A stretch of DNA of 64,000 nt from Caballeronia ptereochthonis (GCF_001545075.1 NZ_FCOB02000031.1:1-64000); one strand, 5' to 3'. Positions 8,971 through 17,178 are shown, counted from the stretch's first letter. Numbers and translations are program-made. Notes: a model not told the origin generated them from the sequence alone.

Positions 8971-10509
8971 TCAAGCAACCTTCTCGCGGGAAGCAGCGCT
9001 CCTCGTCCGAGCCAGCAATGCCTCGTCGACGAGCGGGCGAAAAGCCATTCGCACCAGCACATCGCGCTCGACATCGACGCCTTCCGCGACTTCGATCAAG
9101 CGCACTCCTTCTGCCTCGAGTCGAAACACCGCGCGCTCGGTCACGTACAGCACTTCCTGCCTGCTTCGGCGCGCCTGCTCGCCGCTGAAGGTTACGTGCT
9201 GCACGCGCTCGACGAGCTTCGGCACACTGCCCGGCGAGACGATGTTCAAACGCGCCCCAACCTGTTCAACCGCGAGACCCTTTGCTTCGAAACTGCCGCA
9301 AAACACGATCTTTCGTGCGCCCTGCGTGATATCGATGAAACCGCCCGGCCCGACCACCGTCGAGCCGAGCTTCGACACGTTGATGTTGCCTTCGCCATCC
9401 ATCTCGCCCATACCCAGGAAAGTGACGTCGACACCGCCGCCGCTGTAGAAATCGAACTGATCGACACTCGACAGGATGGCGTCCGCGTTGCGCGCCGTGC
9501 CGAACATGGGACCATCGAGCATCGCGCCGTTGTGGATGCCCTGCTCGACCGATCCCCAGAAAGTGCCGAGCCGCCCCTGTTCCGCCAGCAAGGCGGGGAT
9601 GCCGCCGGGAATGCCGAAGCCGAAATTCGCCGACTGCCCGGCATGCAGCTCGGCCGCCGCGCGCGCGGCAATGATGCGGCGGATGCCCGTCGGCACTTCG
9701 TAGAATCCCTCGCCAATGGCACATGGCGCCTCGCCGCTGAGCGCCGGATCGTAATCCGACACCACGCATTGCACCTGCTCTGGCGCTTCGACGAGCGTAT
9801 CGACGAGGATGCCGGGAATGCGCACGAGCCGCGCCGGCACGTAGCCGGCAGGCTCGCGCTCCTTCACCTGCACGATCACGCGGCCGCCGCAGTTATGGGC
9901 CGCGAGCGCCGCGGCGTAGACGTCGAGATCGGCGGGCTCGCGGCGCAGCGTCACGTTGCCGCTCTCATCGGCCGACGAGCCTCGCACGATCGCGAAATCC
10001 ACCTTGAGCGGCTTGTAGCGAAGGTATTCCCGCCCATCCAGCTCGATCAGCTCGACCAGGTCCTCGGTTGCACGATCGTTGATCTTTCCGCCGTCCAGGC
10101 GCGGATCGACGAAGGTACGCAAGCCCACGTGCGTGACCAGACCGGGCCGGCCGGCGCCGATTTCCCGCAGCAGCGTCGAAATCACGCCAGCCGGGAAACT
10201 GTAAGCTTCGAAGGCGTTGTCCCTGGCCATCTGCTGCATCGCCGGCGCCCAGCTCCAGTGCCCGCCGATCACGCGCTTGACCATGCCGGGATGGGCGAAA
10301 CGCCCAAGCCCGCTACCCTTGCCGTCGCCGATGCCGAGCGCGTGCACCAGCGTCAGGTCGCGCGGATGTCCGGTCTCGAGAAAACGCTGTTCGAGCTTCG
10401 CGAGCACGGCATCCGCCTCGAGCACACCGCCACCGTTACTCGCCAGCGCGATCGTCGCGCCGTCGAAAATCTGCTCGACCGCGTCAGCAGAAGCCGCCCA
10501 CTTGTTCAC
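8971..10509 (-). CDS. family I CoA-transferase (YdiF/propionate CoA-transferase type, fused subunits)
   Basis: A 512-residue protein in which both halves of a class I CoA-transferase are fused, as in propionate/acetate CoA-transferase and E. coli YdiF. The N-terminal half has the glycine-rich ALASNGGGVLEAD region. The catalytic Glu is expected in FWGSVEQGIHNG, and the segment GGFIDITQGARKIVFCG is typical of the C-terminal half. It starts at a GTG (10509) with a very good AAAGGAGG site. It should move CoA from a donor such as acetyl- or succinyl-CoA to a carboxylic acid. It is divergent from the acyl-CoA dehydrogenase gene, which would act on the product. Confidence 0.87.
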   Translation of the reverse strand: MNKWAASADAVEQIFDGATIALASNGGGVLEADAVLAKLEQRFLETGHPRDLTLVHALGIGDGKGSGLGRFAHPGMVKRVIGGHWSWAPAMQQMARDNAFEAYSFPAGVISTLLREIGAGRPGLVTHVGLRTFVDPRLDGGKINDRATEDLVELIELDGREYLRYKPLKVDFAIVRGSSADESGNVTLRREPADLDVYAAALAAHNCGGRVIVQVKEREPAGYVPARLVRIPGILVDTLVEAPEQVQCVVSDYDPALSGEAPCAIGEGFYEVPTGIRRIIAARAAAELHAGQSANFGFGIPGGIPALLAEQGRLGTFWGSVEQGIHNGAMLDGPMFGTARNADAILSSVDQFDFYSGGGVDVTFLGMGEMDGEGNINVSKLGSTVVGPGGFIDITQGARKIVFCGSFEAKGLAVEQVGARLNIVSPGSVPKLVERVQHVTFSGEQARRSRQEVLYVTERAVFRLEAEGVRLIEVAEGVDVERDVLVRMAFRPLVDEALLARTRSAASREKVA

Positions 10510-10570
10510 TACACCCTCCTTTCAGATCGGCCGCGAAACCCATTGACAGCGGCCATTCGTTGGTCTTAAA

Positions 10571-10588
10571 TAACCCACCAGATGGTTA
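10571..10588. promoter_or_regulatory. inverted repeat TAACC-N8-GGTTA, candidate TetR operator between CoA-transferase and acyl-CoA dehydrogenase
   Basis: TAACC (10571-10575) and GGTTA (10584-10588) form an inverted repeat in the divergent intergenic region. The minus-strand sequence TAACCATCTGGT shares TAACYATCTG with the transporter promoter at 4749-4758. The size and symmetry suit a TetR-type operator. Confidence 0.45.
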
Positions 10589-10711
10589 CTTGTTGCGAAT
10601 GTTGGCACACGAAACATCTGAATTCAAGCGGTATTGAGCGGCGTTCGGGTTTACCTTCACGACGCGCGGCACCGCAAAAAAACCAGGTCGACCAATACCC
10701 ATGGAGACAGC

Positions 10712-11857
10712 ATGAAGCTCTCAGAAACGCACGAGCAAATCCGCGACACGACACGGCGCTTTGCACAGGAAGTCATTCGGCCTCTGGCTGAGGAACTGGA
10801 TCGCGAGGAGCGCTTTCCGGCGGAGATTTACAGGCAGATGGGCGAGCTTGGCCTGTTCGGCATCACGGTGCCGGAGGCGTTCGGCGGCGCCGGGCTCGAC
10901 GTCACCGCCTACGCGCTCGTGATGGAAGAGTTGTCGCGCGGGTACGCGTCGGTCGCCGATCAGTGCGGCCTGCTCGAACTGGTCGGCACACTGCTGAGCG
11001 TGCATGGCAGCGAGGCCCAGCGCGCGAAATACATGGAGCCGTTGTTGCGCGCCGAGCTCCGGCCGGCTTACTGCATCACCGAGTCGGACGCGGGCACGGA
11101 CGTCTCCGGCATCCGCACCACCGCGACGCGCACCGCCGACGGATGGGAACTGAACGGCGCCAAGCTCTGGATTCACAACGCACCGGTCGCCGATCTGGCC
11201 TTCGTGCTGGCGCGCACCGACCCGGCGGCGGGCAAGCGCGGCATGAGCATCTTTATCGTCGACTGTCATCTGGCGGGCGTATCGAAGGGCCCGAAGGAGC
11301 ACAAGATGGGGCAGCGCGCCTCGCAAGTCGGCGAGCTGCATTTCGATCGCGTGACATTGCCGCACGACGCCTTGCTCGGACAGGAAGGCCGCGGCTTTCA
11401 CATCATGATGAGCGCGCTCGACAAGGGCCGCGTCGGCATCGCGGCGCTGGCCGTCGGGATCGCGCAGGCGGGGCTGGAAGCCGCGCTGGAGTACGCGCAG
11501 ACGCGCAAGCAGTTCGGCAGCCATATCGCCGAATTTCAAGGAATCCAGTGGATGCTCGCCGACATGGCGAAGGACATTCAGGCTGCGCGCTTGCTCGTGC
11601 ACGACGCGGCCGAACGTCTCGAAGCCGGCGACCGCGCGAGCATCGCCTGCTCGATGGCGAAATGCTTCGCCGGCGACACGGCGGTCAAGCACAGCGCCAA
11701 CGCGGTGCAGATCTTCGGCGGCAGCGGCTACATTCGCGGCTACGAGGTCGAGCGGCTCTATCGCGATGCGAAGATCACGCAGATCTATGAAGGCACGAAC
11801 CAGATCCAGCGCACGATCATCGCGCGCGACCTGATCGCCAACGGAGCATCGTTATGA
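10712..11857 (+). CDS. acyl-CoA dehydrogenase
   Basis: A 381-residue FAD acyl-CoA dehydrogenase of the short-chain/glutaryl-like class. It has the first family signature CITESDAGTDVSG in the middle domain and the C-terminal QIYEGTNQIQRT, whose Glu is the catalytic base in short-chain members. The start is the ATG at 10712 (MKLSETHEQIRD) with GGAGA upstream; the frame extends 26 codons further without homology. It would introduce a C2-C3 double bond into the acyl-CoA made by the neighbouring CoA-transferase and pass electrons to ETF. It begins a plus-strand operon, and its stop overlaps the next start by four bases. Confidence 0.9.
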   Translation: MKLSETHEQIRDTTRRFAQEVIRPLAEELDREERFPAEIYRQMGELGLFGITVPEAFGGAGLDVTAYALVMEELSRGYASVADQCGLLELVGTLLSVHGSEAQRAKYMEPLLRAELRPAYCITESDAGTDVSGIRTTATRTADGWELNGAKLWIHNAPVADLAFVLARTDPAAGKRGMSIFIVDCHLAGVSKGPKEHKMGQRASQVGELHFDRVTLPHDALLGQEGRGFHIMMSALDKGRVGIAALAVGIAQAGLEAALEYAQTRKQFGSHIAEFQGIQWMLADMAKDIQAARLLVHDAAERLEAGDRASIACSMAKCFAGDTAVKHSANAVQIFGGSGYIRGYEVERLYRDAKITQIYEGTNQIQRTIIARDLIANGASL

Positions 11858-12645
11858 GCGCGCGCCCTGTTGCACGTCCCATTGCACTCGTCACCGGCAG
11901 CCGGCGCGGCATCGGCCGGGCGATCGCGCTCGAGCTCGGCCGCGCCGGGTTCGATGTGGCGCTCACCGATGCGGTAGCGTCCGACGAACTCGCGCAGACC
12001 GCCGCCGGGGTCGAACAGACTGGCGCCCGCGCGATCGCGGTCGTGTCCGATCTCGCCGACATCGACTCGCATCAGGCCACGCTGCTCGATGTCGAAGCGC
12101 GGCTCGACGGCCCGATCGATTGCCTCGTGAACAACGCGGGCGTATCGGTGATGTCGCGCGGCGACCTGCTCGATGTGACGCCCGAAAGCTTCGATCGCTG
12201 CATCGCCGTCAACACGCGCGGCACGTTCTTCCTGACCCAGACGTTTGCGAAGCACTTCCTCGCCCGCTCGCGAAAGAGCCTCGCGCCGCATCCGAGCATC
12301 ATCACGATCACCTCGTCGAACGCGGTCGCCGCCTCGCCCTTGCGCAGCGAATACTGCGTGTCGAAGGCCGGCCTGTCGATGGCGACCACCCTCTTCTCGC
12401 TGCGTCTCGCCGAGCATGGCGTCAGTGTCTATGAGGTGCAGCCCGGTTTGATCGAAACGGAGATGACCGCCCCGTCCCGCGCCCGCTATGACGTGCAGAT
12501 GGAACAGGGGCTCACGGCCATCAAGCGCTGGGGTGCCCCTCAGGAAGTGGCGACCACCGTGCGCACGCTCGCGACAGGCGGCCTGCCCTACAGCGTCGGA
12601 CAGGCCATCCGTGTCGACGGCGGCCTCCTCGTGACCAAATACTGA
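11854..12645 (+). CDS. short-chain dehydrogenase/reductase (FabG-like)
   Basis: A 263-residue classical SDR. The cofactor motif TGSRRGIG is near residue 15, NNAG near 93, and the catalytic triad appears as TSS plus YCVSK; the C-terminus VGQAIRVDGGLL is standard. The Arg residues after TGS suggest NADP preference. It overlaps the acyl-CoA dehydrogenase stop by ATGA, so the two are translationally coupled. It may oxidise or reduce a hydroxy/keto intermediate in the pathway. Most pipelines would name it 3-oxoacyl-ACP reductase, but its context points to catabolism. Confidence 0.85.
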   Translation: MSARPVARPIALVTGSRRGIGRAIALELGRAGFDVALTDAVASDELAQTAAGVEQTGARAIAVVSDLADIDSHQATLLDVEARLDGPIDCLVNNAGVSVMSRGDLLDVTPESFDRCIAVNTRGTFFLTQTFAKHFLARSRKSLAPHPSIITITSSNAVAASPLRSEYCVSKAGLSMATTLFSLRLAEHGVSVYEVQPGLIETEMTAPSRARYDVQMEQGLTAIKRWGAPQEVATTVRTLATGGLPYSVGQAIRVDGGLLVTKY

Positions 12646-12652
12646 TACGCAT

Positions 12653-13822
12653 ATGAACCTGACACTGAAGCTGCCGACCGCCCTCGGCACGATGGACAGC
12701 TATCGCCTGCAAGGAAGGCCGCTCGACGTTCGCGCACCCGCCCGGGCGTTCAACCGGATCGCCTATTCGGCCGCTCATGTGGTGGCCGATCCGCTGCGCG
12801 CCGGCGAACTGAACGCGGCGCCCGCAATCGACTGGGAGCGCACGCTCGAATACCGTCGCTATCTGCTCGAGCAAGGGCTAGGCATTGCCGAAGCGATGGA
12901 CACCGCGCAACGCGGCATGGGTCTGCCCTGGCAGAGCGCGCTCGAGTTGATCGCGCGCACGATCGAAGGCACGCGCGATATTCCCGGCGCCCTGATTGCC
13001 TCAGGCTGCGGCACGGATCACGTCGCGCTGAATTCGGTCACGAACTGCGATCAGGTGATCCGCGCCTACGCTGAGCAACTCGAAGCCGTGCAACGCGTGG
13101 GCGGACGCGTGATCCTGATGGCGAGCCGTGCACTGGCCCGGGTGGCGCGCTCGCCGGACGACTATCGTCGCGTCTATCGCGAAGTACTGGCGATGTGCGA
13201 TCAGCCGGTCATCCTGCACTGGCTGGGCGAGATGTTCGATCCGGAGCTTGCCGGCTACTGGGGCGCGCCGGACTACGAGAGCGCGGCGCAGGTCTGCCTC
13301 GACGTGATCGGCGGCAGCGTCGATCGCGTCGACGGCATCAAGATATCCTTGCTCGACGACGCCAAGGAAATCGCCTTCCGCCGCCAGCTGCCGCGCAGCG
13401 TGAAGATGTACACCGGCGACGATTTCAACTATCCCGATCTGATCGCGGGTGACGACGCCAGGTATTCCCACGCGCTGCTCGGCATCTTCGATGCGATCGC
13501 GCCGGCCGCGTCGCAGGCGCTTGGCGCGCTCGCCGCCGGCGATCTCGACACCTTCCATGCGCTGCTCGCGCCAACGGTGCCCTTATCGCGCCACATCTTC
13601 CGGGCGCCCACGCAATACTACAAGACCGGTGTCGTGTTCCTGGCTTATCTGAACGGGTTCCAGGACCACTTCTTCATGCTTGGCGGCCATCATGGCATGC
13701 GCCCGCCCGCCTATCTCGCGGATGTGTTCCGCCTCGCCGATCAGGCGGGCCTCCTGCGCGATCCGGCCGATGCACTCTCGCGCATGCGCCGTGTCATGAC
13801 GTCGCTCGGCTGCGGAGAGTGA
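12653..13822 (+). CDS. DUF993 family protein (dihydrodipicolinate-synthase-like TIM barrel)
   Basis: A 389-residue protein that I recognise as DUF993, a family with no firmly assigned reaction. Pieces recalling DapA-like aldolases are present, including a possible Schiff-base lysine in VDGIKISLLDD near residue 227 and a following KMYTGDDFNYPDLI stretch. The gene starts 8 bp after the SDR stop and its own stop meets the next gene, so it is within the operon. In other genomes DUF993 genes keep company with TIM-barrel isomerases and Gfo/Idh/MocA dehydrogenases, as here. A retro-aldol or keto-sugar cleavage is possible but unproved. Confidence 0.75.
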   Translation: MNLTLKLPTALGTMDSYRLQGRPLDVRAPARAFNRIAYSAAHVVADPLRAGELNAAPAIDWERTLEYRRYLLEQGLGIAEAMDTAQRGMGLPWQSALELIARTIEGTRDIPGALIASGCGTDHVALNSVTNCDQVIRAYAEQLEAVQRVGGRVILMASRALARVARSPDDYRRVYREVLAMCDQPVILHWLGEMFDPELAGYWGAPDYESAAQVCLDVIGGSVDRVDGIKISLLDDAKEIAFRRQLPRSVKMYTGDDFNYPDLIAGDDARYSHALLGIFDAIAPAASQALGALAAGDLDTFHALLAPTVPLSRHIFRAPTQYYKTGVVFLAYLNGFQDHFFMLGGHHGMRPPAYLADVFRLADQAGLLRDPADALSRMRRVMTSLGCGE

Positions 13823-13824
13823 CG

Positions 13825-14244
13825 ATGACCAGCGCCAAGGGGCCGGTGCGGCACATCGTGCTATGCCGCTTCCGCAGTGAAGTGGCGGCTGCGAGCCGCC
13901 TCGCCTTCTTCGAGCAGATCAGGCGGCTCGCCGAAATTCCCGGCATCGCATTCACGAACTTTCAGTGCGGACCCAACGTCTCGCCGGAAGGATACGGCCT
14001 GAACTTCGGCGATGGCTTCATGATGGATTTCGCGAGCCGCGACACATGCTTCGCCTACCTTGCGCATCCGACCCATCGCGCGATCGGCGCGCGGCTCATC
14101 GAAGCGCTGGAAGGCGGCATTCAAGGACTGCTCGTCTTCGATATCAATCTGGACAATCATGAGAAACCTGACGGGAAGACTCGACCTGTGCTCCATCAAC
14201 ACCGCGACGCTCGGTCATCGCGAACCGCTCGGCCGCACGATTGA
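13825..14244 (+). CDS. Dabb (stress-responsive alpha/beta-barrel) domain protein
   Basis: A small protein beginning VRHIVLCRFRSEV, the first strand of the Dabb dimeric alpha/beta barrel, and continuing through FTNFQCGPNVSPEG and a conserved HPTHRAIG region. Dabb proteins are usually about 100 residues; here the frame runs on to 139 because the tail after VFDINLDNHE reads through the start of the next gene, an 86 bp overlap. The last 25 residues therefore look non-native. The ATG at 13825 has GGAGAG at the right spacing; a GTG at 13819 overlapping the previous stop is an alternative. Function unknown; some members are cyclases or decarboxylases of polyketides. Confidence 0.7.
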   Translation: MTSAKGPVRHIVLCRFRSEVAAASRLAFFEQIRRLAEIPGIAFTNFQCGPNVSPEGYGLNFGDGFMMDFASRDTCFAYLAHPTHRAIGARLIEALEGGIQGLLVFDINLDNHEKPDGKTRPVLHQHRDARSSRTARPHD

Positions 14245-15010
14245 CCGTATCGCACGGGCCGGGTTCGGCGGCATCGCGCCGTGGCGTCACGAAGTGGAGA
14301 AAGCGGGCGTCAAAGAGATCGCAAAGCAGATCAAGGCGCTCGATCTGACTGTCACCGGTTATTGCCGCTCGACGTACTTGCCCGCATCTACACATGCACA
14401 ATTCGTGGCAAACATCGAAGCGAACAAGGCCGCCCTGCGTGACGCCGCGATGCTAGGCGCGAAATGCTTCGTGATGGTGGTCGGCGGTTTGCCGGAAGGC
14501 AGCCGCGACTTGAGCGGCGCGCGCGCGCAGGTCCGCGATGGCATTGCGGCGCTGCTCGAAACGGCTCGCGATTGCGGCGTGCCGCTTGCCCTCGAGCCCC
14601 TGCATCCGATGTATGCCGCTGACCGCGCCGTGCTCAACACGCTGGCACAGGCGGTGGATATTTGCGAAGCGCTCGATCCCGGGGGCTCCGGCTTTCTTGG
14701 CGTCGCCGTCGACGTCTATCACTGCTGGTGGGACCCTGCCCTTCAGGCATCGATCGCGGCGGCTGGCGGCGCCGATCGCATTCTCGCCTACCACGTGTGC
14801 GACTGGCTGCGCGAAACCCGCGATCTGCTGCTCGACCGCGGCATGATGGGCGACGGGGTCGTCGATCTGTCCGCAATGCGTGAAGGCGTCGAAGGGGCGG
14901 GCTACGATGGGTTGGTCGAGGTCGAGATCTTTTCGAAAGAGAACTGGTGGCGACGCGATCCGGATGAAGTGCTTCGCGTGTGTGCCGAACGGCTTCAGAC
15001 CGTATGTTGA
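14159..15010 (+). CDS. sugar phosphate isomerase/epimerase-like TIM-barrel protein
   Basis: A 283-residue AP_endonuc_2/xylose-isomerase-like TIM barrel. Metal-ligand positions typical of the family are visible: LALEPLHP (Glu on strand 5), VAVDVYHCWWDP (Asp/His), AYHVCDW (His) and the final VEVEIFS (Glu). The start is the ATG at 14159, inside the 3' end of the Dabb frame. Family members isomerise or epimerise sugars, inosose or hydroxypyruvate. Directly downstream is a Gfo/Idh/MocA dehydrogenase, a pairing common in inositol and rare-sugar catabolism, so a 2-keto sugar or cyclitol intermediate is a reasonable guess. Confidence 0.83.
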   Translation: MRNLTGRLDLCSINTATLGHREPLGRTIDRIARAGFGGIAPWRHEVEKAGVKEIAKQIKALDLTVTGYCRSTYLPASTHAQFVANIEANKAALRDAAMLGAKCFVMVVGGLPEGSRDLSGARAQVRDGIAALLETARDCGVPLALEPLHPMYAADRAVLNTLAQAVDICEALDPGGSGFLGVAVDVYHCWWDPALQASIAAAGGADRILAYHVCDWLRETRDLLLDRGMMGDGVVDLSAMREGVEGAGYDGLVEVEIFSKENWWRRDPDEVLRVCAERLQTVC

Positions 15011-15041
15011 TCAACGCATCGAACCACACGAGGAAAAGGCA

Positions 15042-16022
15042 ATGAGCGACATGATCCGATGGGGCGTGCTCGGCGCGGCGAGAATCGCCGACAGTTTCGT
15101 CGTGCCCGCAATCCAGCGATCGAGCAATGGACGCGTGGCATGCGTGGCCGCGCGCGATATCGAGCGTGCAGCCGCGTTCGCTGCGAGACACGGCATAGCG
15201 GACACATGCGCGAATTACGATGAAGTCATCGCGAACGATTCGGTCGATGCCGTATATATTCCATGGCCCACGGCCAATCACTTCGAGTGGTGCAAAAAGG
15301 CGCTTCTTGCCGGCAAGCATGTGTTGTGTGAAAAGCCGATCGCAATGACCGCCTCCCAGGTCCGCGAACTGATCGCGATTCGGGATGCGACCGGGCTCTT
15401 GTGCGGCGAGGCGTTCATGGTCGCGCACCATCCGCAATGGGCATTCGTGCGCGAACGTATCGCCGACGGATCGCTCGGCGATCTCGAACTCGTCGAAGGC
15501 TCCTTCACCTACTTCAACGACGATCCCAGGGCGCTCAAGAACGATCTGGCGCTTGGCGGTGGCGGCGTGCGGGACATCGGCGTCTATCCGGTCGTGACGA
15601 CGCGCATCGCGACCGGCATGGAACCGCTCTCGGTGCGCGCGGACATCGCGATCGACCCGCGCTATGGCACCGACAAGCTCGCGATCTGCGATCTGACCTT
15701 TCCCGGCTTCCGTCTGAACTTCTATTGCGGGACCCAGCTCGCGCGACGTCAGCACATGACTTTCCACGGTTCCAAGGCCTGGCTTTCGCTGGATGCGCCG
15801 TTCAATCCGGGCGCGTATGCCGAGGCGAGAATCAGGATTCGCTCCGATTCCAGTGGAAAAGTCGAGACTCTCGATTTCGGCAACGTCGACCAGTATCAGT
15901 TGATGGTGGAGAATTTCGCCTCGGTGCTGCTGGGGCATGGCAAGTCAATCGCATTTTCGCTCGAGAACTCGCTCGGCAACCAGCTCGTCATCGATCGGAT
16001 CCTGGAGCAAGCGAAGTGTTAG
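15042..16022 (+). CDS. Gfo/Idh/MocA family NAD(P)-dependent oxidoreductase
   Basis: A 326-residue dehydrogenase with the N-terminal Rossmann motif WGVLGAARIADSF and the family marker VLCEKPIAMTA. The C-terminal part (DIGVYPVVTTRIATG) is the substrate-binding beta-sheet domain. The start at 15042 (MSDMIRWG) has a GAGGAAAAGG ribosome binding region; the longer upstream frame overlaps the isomerase gene in another frame. It would oxidise a hydroxyl group of a sugar, cyclitol or related ring, and sits in the plus-strand operon with the isomerase-like gene. Confidence 0.88.
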   Translation: MSDMIRWGVLGAARIADSFVVPAIQRSSNGRVACVAARDIERAAAFAARHGIADTCANYDEVIANDSVDAVYIPWPTANHFEWCKKALLAGKHVLCEKPIAMTASQVRELIAIRDATGLLCGEAFMVAHHPQWAFVRERIADGSLGDLELVEGSFTYFNDDPRALKNDLALGGGGVRDIGVYPVVTTRIATGMEPLSVRADIAIDPRYGTDKLAICDLTFPGFRLNFYCGTQLARRQHMTFHGSKAWLSLDAPFNPGAYAEARIRIRSDSSGKVETLDFGNVDQYQLMVENFASVLLGHGKSIAFSLENSLGNQLVIDRILEQAKC

Positions 16023-16348
16023 TGTCCGTTATCAAAACCGAAGCACGCGTGATCGACGTTCAGAAACTTCGAGAGGCGCGCGCACTGGCCGCCGCATGCG
16101 CCAATGCCGAGGATGCTTCTGTATGGCGATGGTTTTCCGCACTAATGGAGGGCGGGAAGATTCGCTGGTGTTTATCGGACGATGGCTGGCGCGTCAGCGT
16201 CAACCACCGGCATGTAGCGACCGCCATGTCTTTCGACGAGGCGATTCGAACAGCGAAGGCACGATCGGACTTCTTGCTGCGTGACCTCGACCCGAGGCAC
16301 GACCGTCCGGTCATCATGCGTCAGTCGTCAGAGAGGTCCAAACCATGA
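16016..16348 (+). CDS. small hypothetical protein in the catabolic operon
   Basis: A 110-residue protein that I do not recognise. It probably starts at the GTG at 16016, with GGAG eight bases upstream, inside the last codons of the dehydrogenase gene; a GTG at 16022 is an alternative. Its stop overlaps the ATG of the thioesterase gene (ATGA). Overlaps on both sides and normal codon use argue that it is real. The centre, IRWCLSDDGWRVSVNHRHVA, looks like a small beta-rich fold, flanked by two Ala/Arg-rich helices. No signal peptide or membrane segment is visible. Confidence 0.6.
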   Translation: MLVSVIKTEARVIDVQKLREARALAAACANAEDASVWRWFSALMEGGKIRWCLSDDGWRVSVNHRHVATAMSFDEAIRTAKARSDFLLRDLDPRHDRPVIMRQSSERSKP

Positions 16349-16770
16349 CGACAAGCAAGGCATTCCACTGCGACAAGATCGTGCGATTCCAGCACTGTGA
16401 TCCCGCGGGAATCGTGTTTTATCCGCAGTACTTCGTCCTGTTCCATGAAGTGCTCGAAGACTGGTTCAATGACGGATTGGGCGTCGACTATGCGCGGTTC
16501 ATCGGGGCCGAGCACCTTGGCATTCCAACGGTCAGCATCCACGCCGATTTTGTCGCACCAAGCAAACATGGGGACACACTCCGATTTGGCCTGCGGGTGC
16601 TGGACATCGGAAGAAGTTCGGTCAAGCTGGGCATCACGGCGTGTGTCGGCGCGGAGCTACGCGCAAGGGTTGAACAGACCGTCGTACTTTTTTCGCTGAA
16701 GAATCGATGCAAGGTCGCGGTGCCGACAGCCCTCAGGGAACAGATGCTGAGGTTTGCAACCGATGAATGA
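16345..16770 (+). CDS. acyl-CoA thioesterase, 4-hydroxybenzoyl-CoA thioesterase type hotdog fold
   Basis: A 141-residue single hotdog protein. The signature VRFQHCDPAGIVFYPQYF near residue 13 is that of the 4-hydroxybenzoyl-CoA thioesterase/YbgC group, with the catalytic Asp in HCDPAGI. It hydrolyses an acyl- or aroyl-CoA to the free acid. It is the last gene of the operon and overlaps the small unknown gene by four bases. It may release a product or relieve CoA trapping in the pathway made up by the CoA-transferase and acyl-CoA dehydrogenase. Confidence 0.85.
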   Translation: MTTSKAFHCDKIVRFQHCDPAGIVFYPQYFVLFHEVLEDWFNDGLGVDYARFIGAEHLGIPTVSIHADFVAPSKHGDTLRFGLRVLDIGRSSVKLGITACVGAELRARVEQTVVLFSLKNRCKVAVPTALREQMLRFATDE

Positions 16771-16892
16771 GGTTCCCGCAGCCTTTTCAAGAGCTGGCGA
16801 CTGTCATTGACATCTCCGGCCAACGAAGTTGCCGCCTTGCCATTCCACGTCGCCCGACATCGAATCGGCTTTCGGCACGGAGCGTGCATTCA

Positions 16893-16906
16893 TTGACCCA
16901 GGTCAT
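16893..16906. promoter_or_regulatory. FNR-type box (TTGACCCAGGTCAT)
   Basis: A palindrome with one mismatch to TTGAC-N4-GTCAA, the first of a series in the island. A start site 41 bases downstream would fall near 16941, which suits the small gene fragment that begins at 16985. Confidence 0.5.
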
Positions 16907-16984
16907 GCATGTCTCTCGCGCTTCGGATCAAGCTTTCTGCTGAGCCTGCCCGACGATCCGGGCATGATTCGACGAAGAGCATTC

Positions 16985-17060
16985 ATGCGCATCACTGTTC
17001 ACCTCGACACGTTCGACCGCGTAAGCCCCCGCGCCTACGCGATTCTCGAACTCGACAAGC
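16985..17060 (+). pseudogene. 5' fragment of a paralogue of the gene at 36978
   Basis: The first 25 codons, MRITVHLDTFDRVSPRAYAI and the following LELDK, match the N-terminus of the protein encoded at 36978 (MRITIKLDGFDHAAALAYAV then LWLDK). After that the similarity stops and the frame runs, without a stop, through the next promoter into the universal stress protein gene. GAAGAG lies before the ATG. I read it as a remnant left by a deletion between two stress genes. Confidence 0.5.
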
Positions 17061-17164
17061 CCTCGAGACCCTGGATCCCTGCGTCGGACGCCGTCCAGCA
17101 TTGCATGCTCCGCGGCGCCGTGCGTGATTCATCTCACGACGACGCTTCGACTCCCGGAATCGGC

Positions 17165-17178
17165 GTGATCTGGATCAA
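17165..17178. promoter_or_regulatory. FNR-type box (GTGATCTGGATCAA) before a universal stress protein gene
   Basis: One mismatch to TTGAT-N4-ATCAA. With the usual 41 base spacing the transcript would start close to 17213, at or just before the first candidate ATG of the downstream gene. Confidence 0.5.

Noticed and set aside
16909-17127. 72-codon frame overlapping the paralogue fragment
   Set aside because: Composition is Arg/Pro-rich and it shows no similarity; the frame beginning at 16985 matches a real protein instead.
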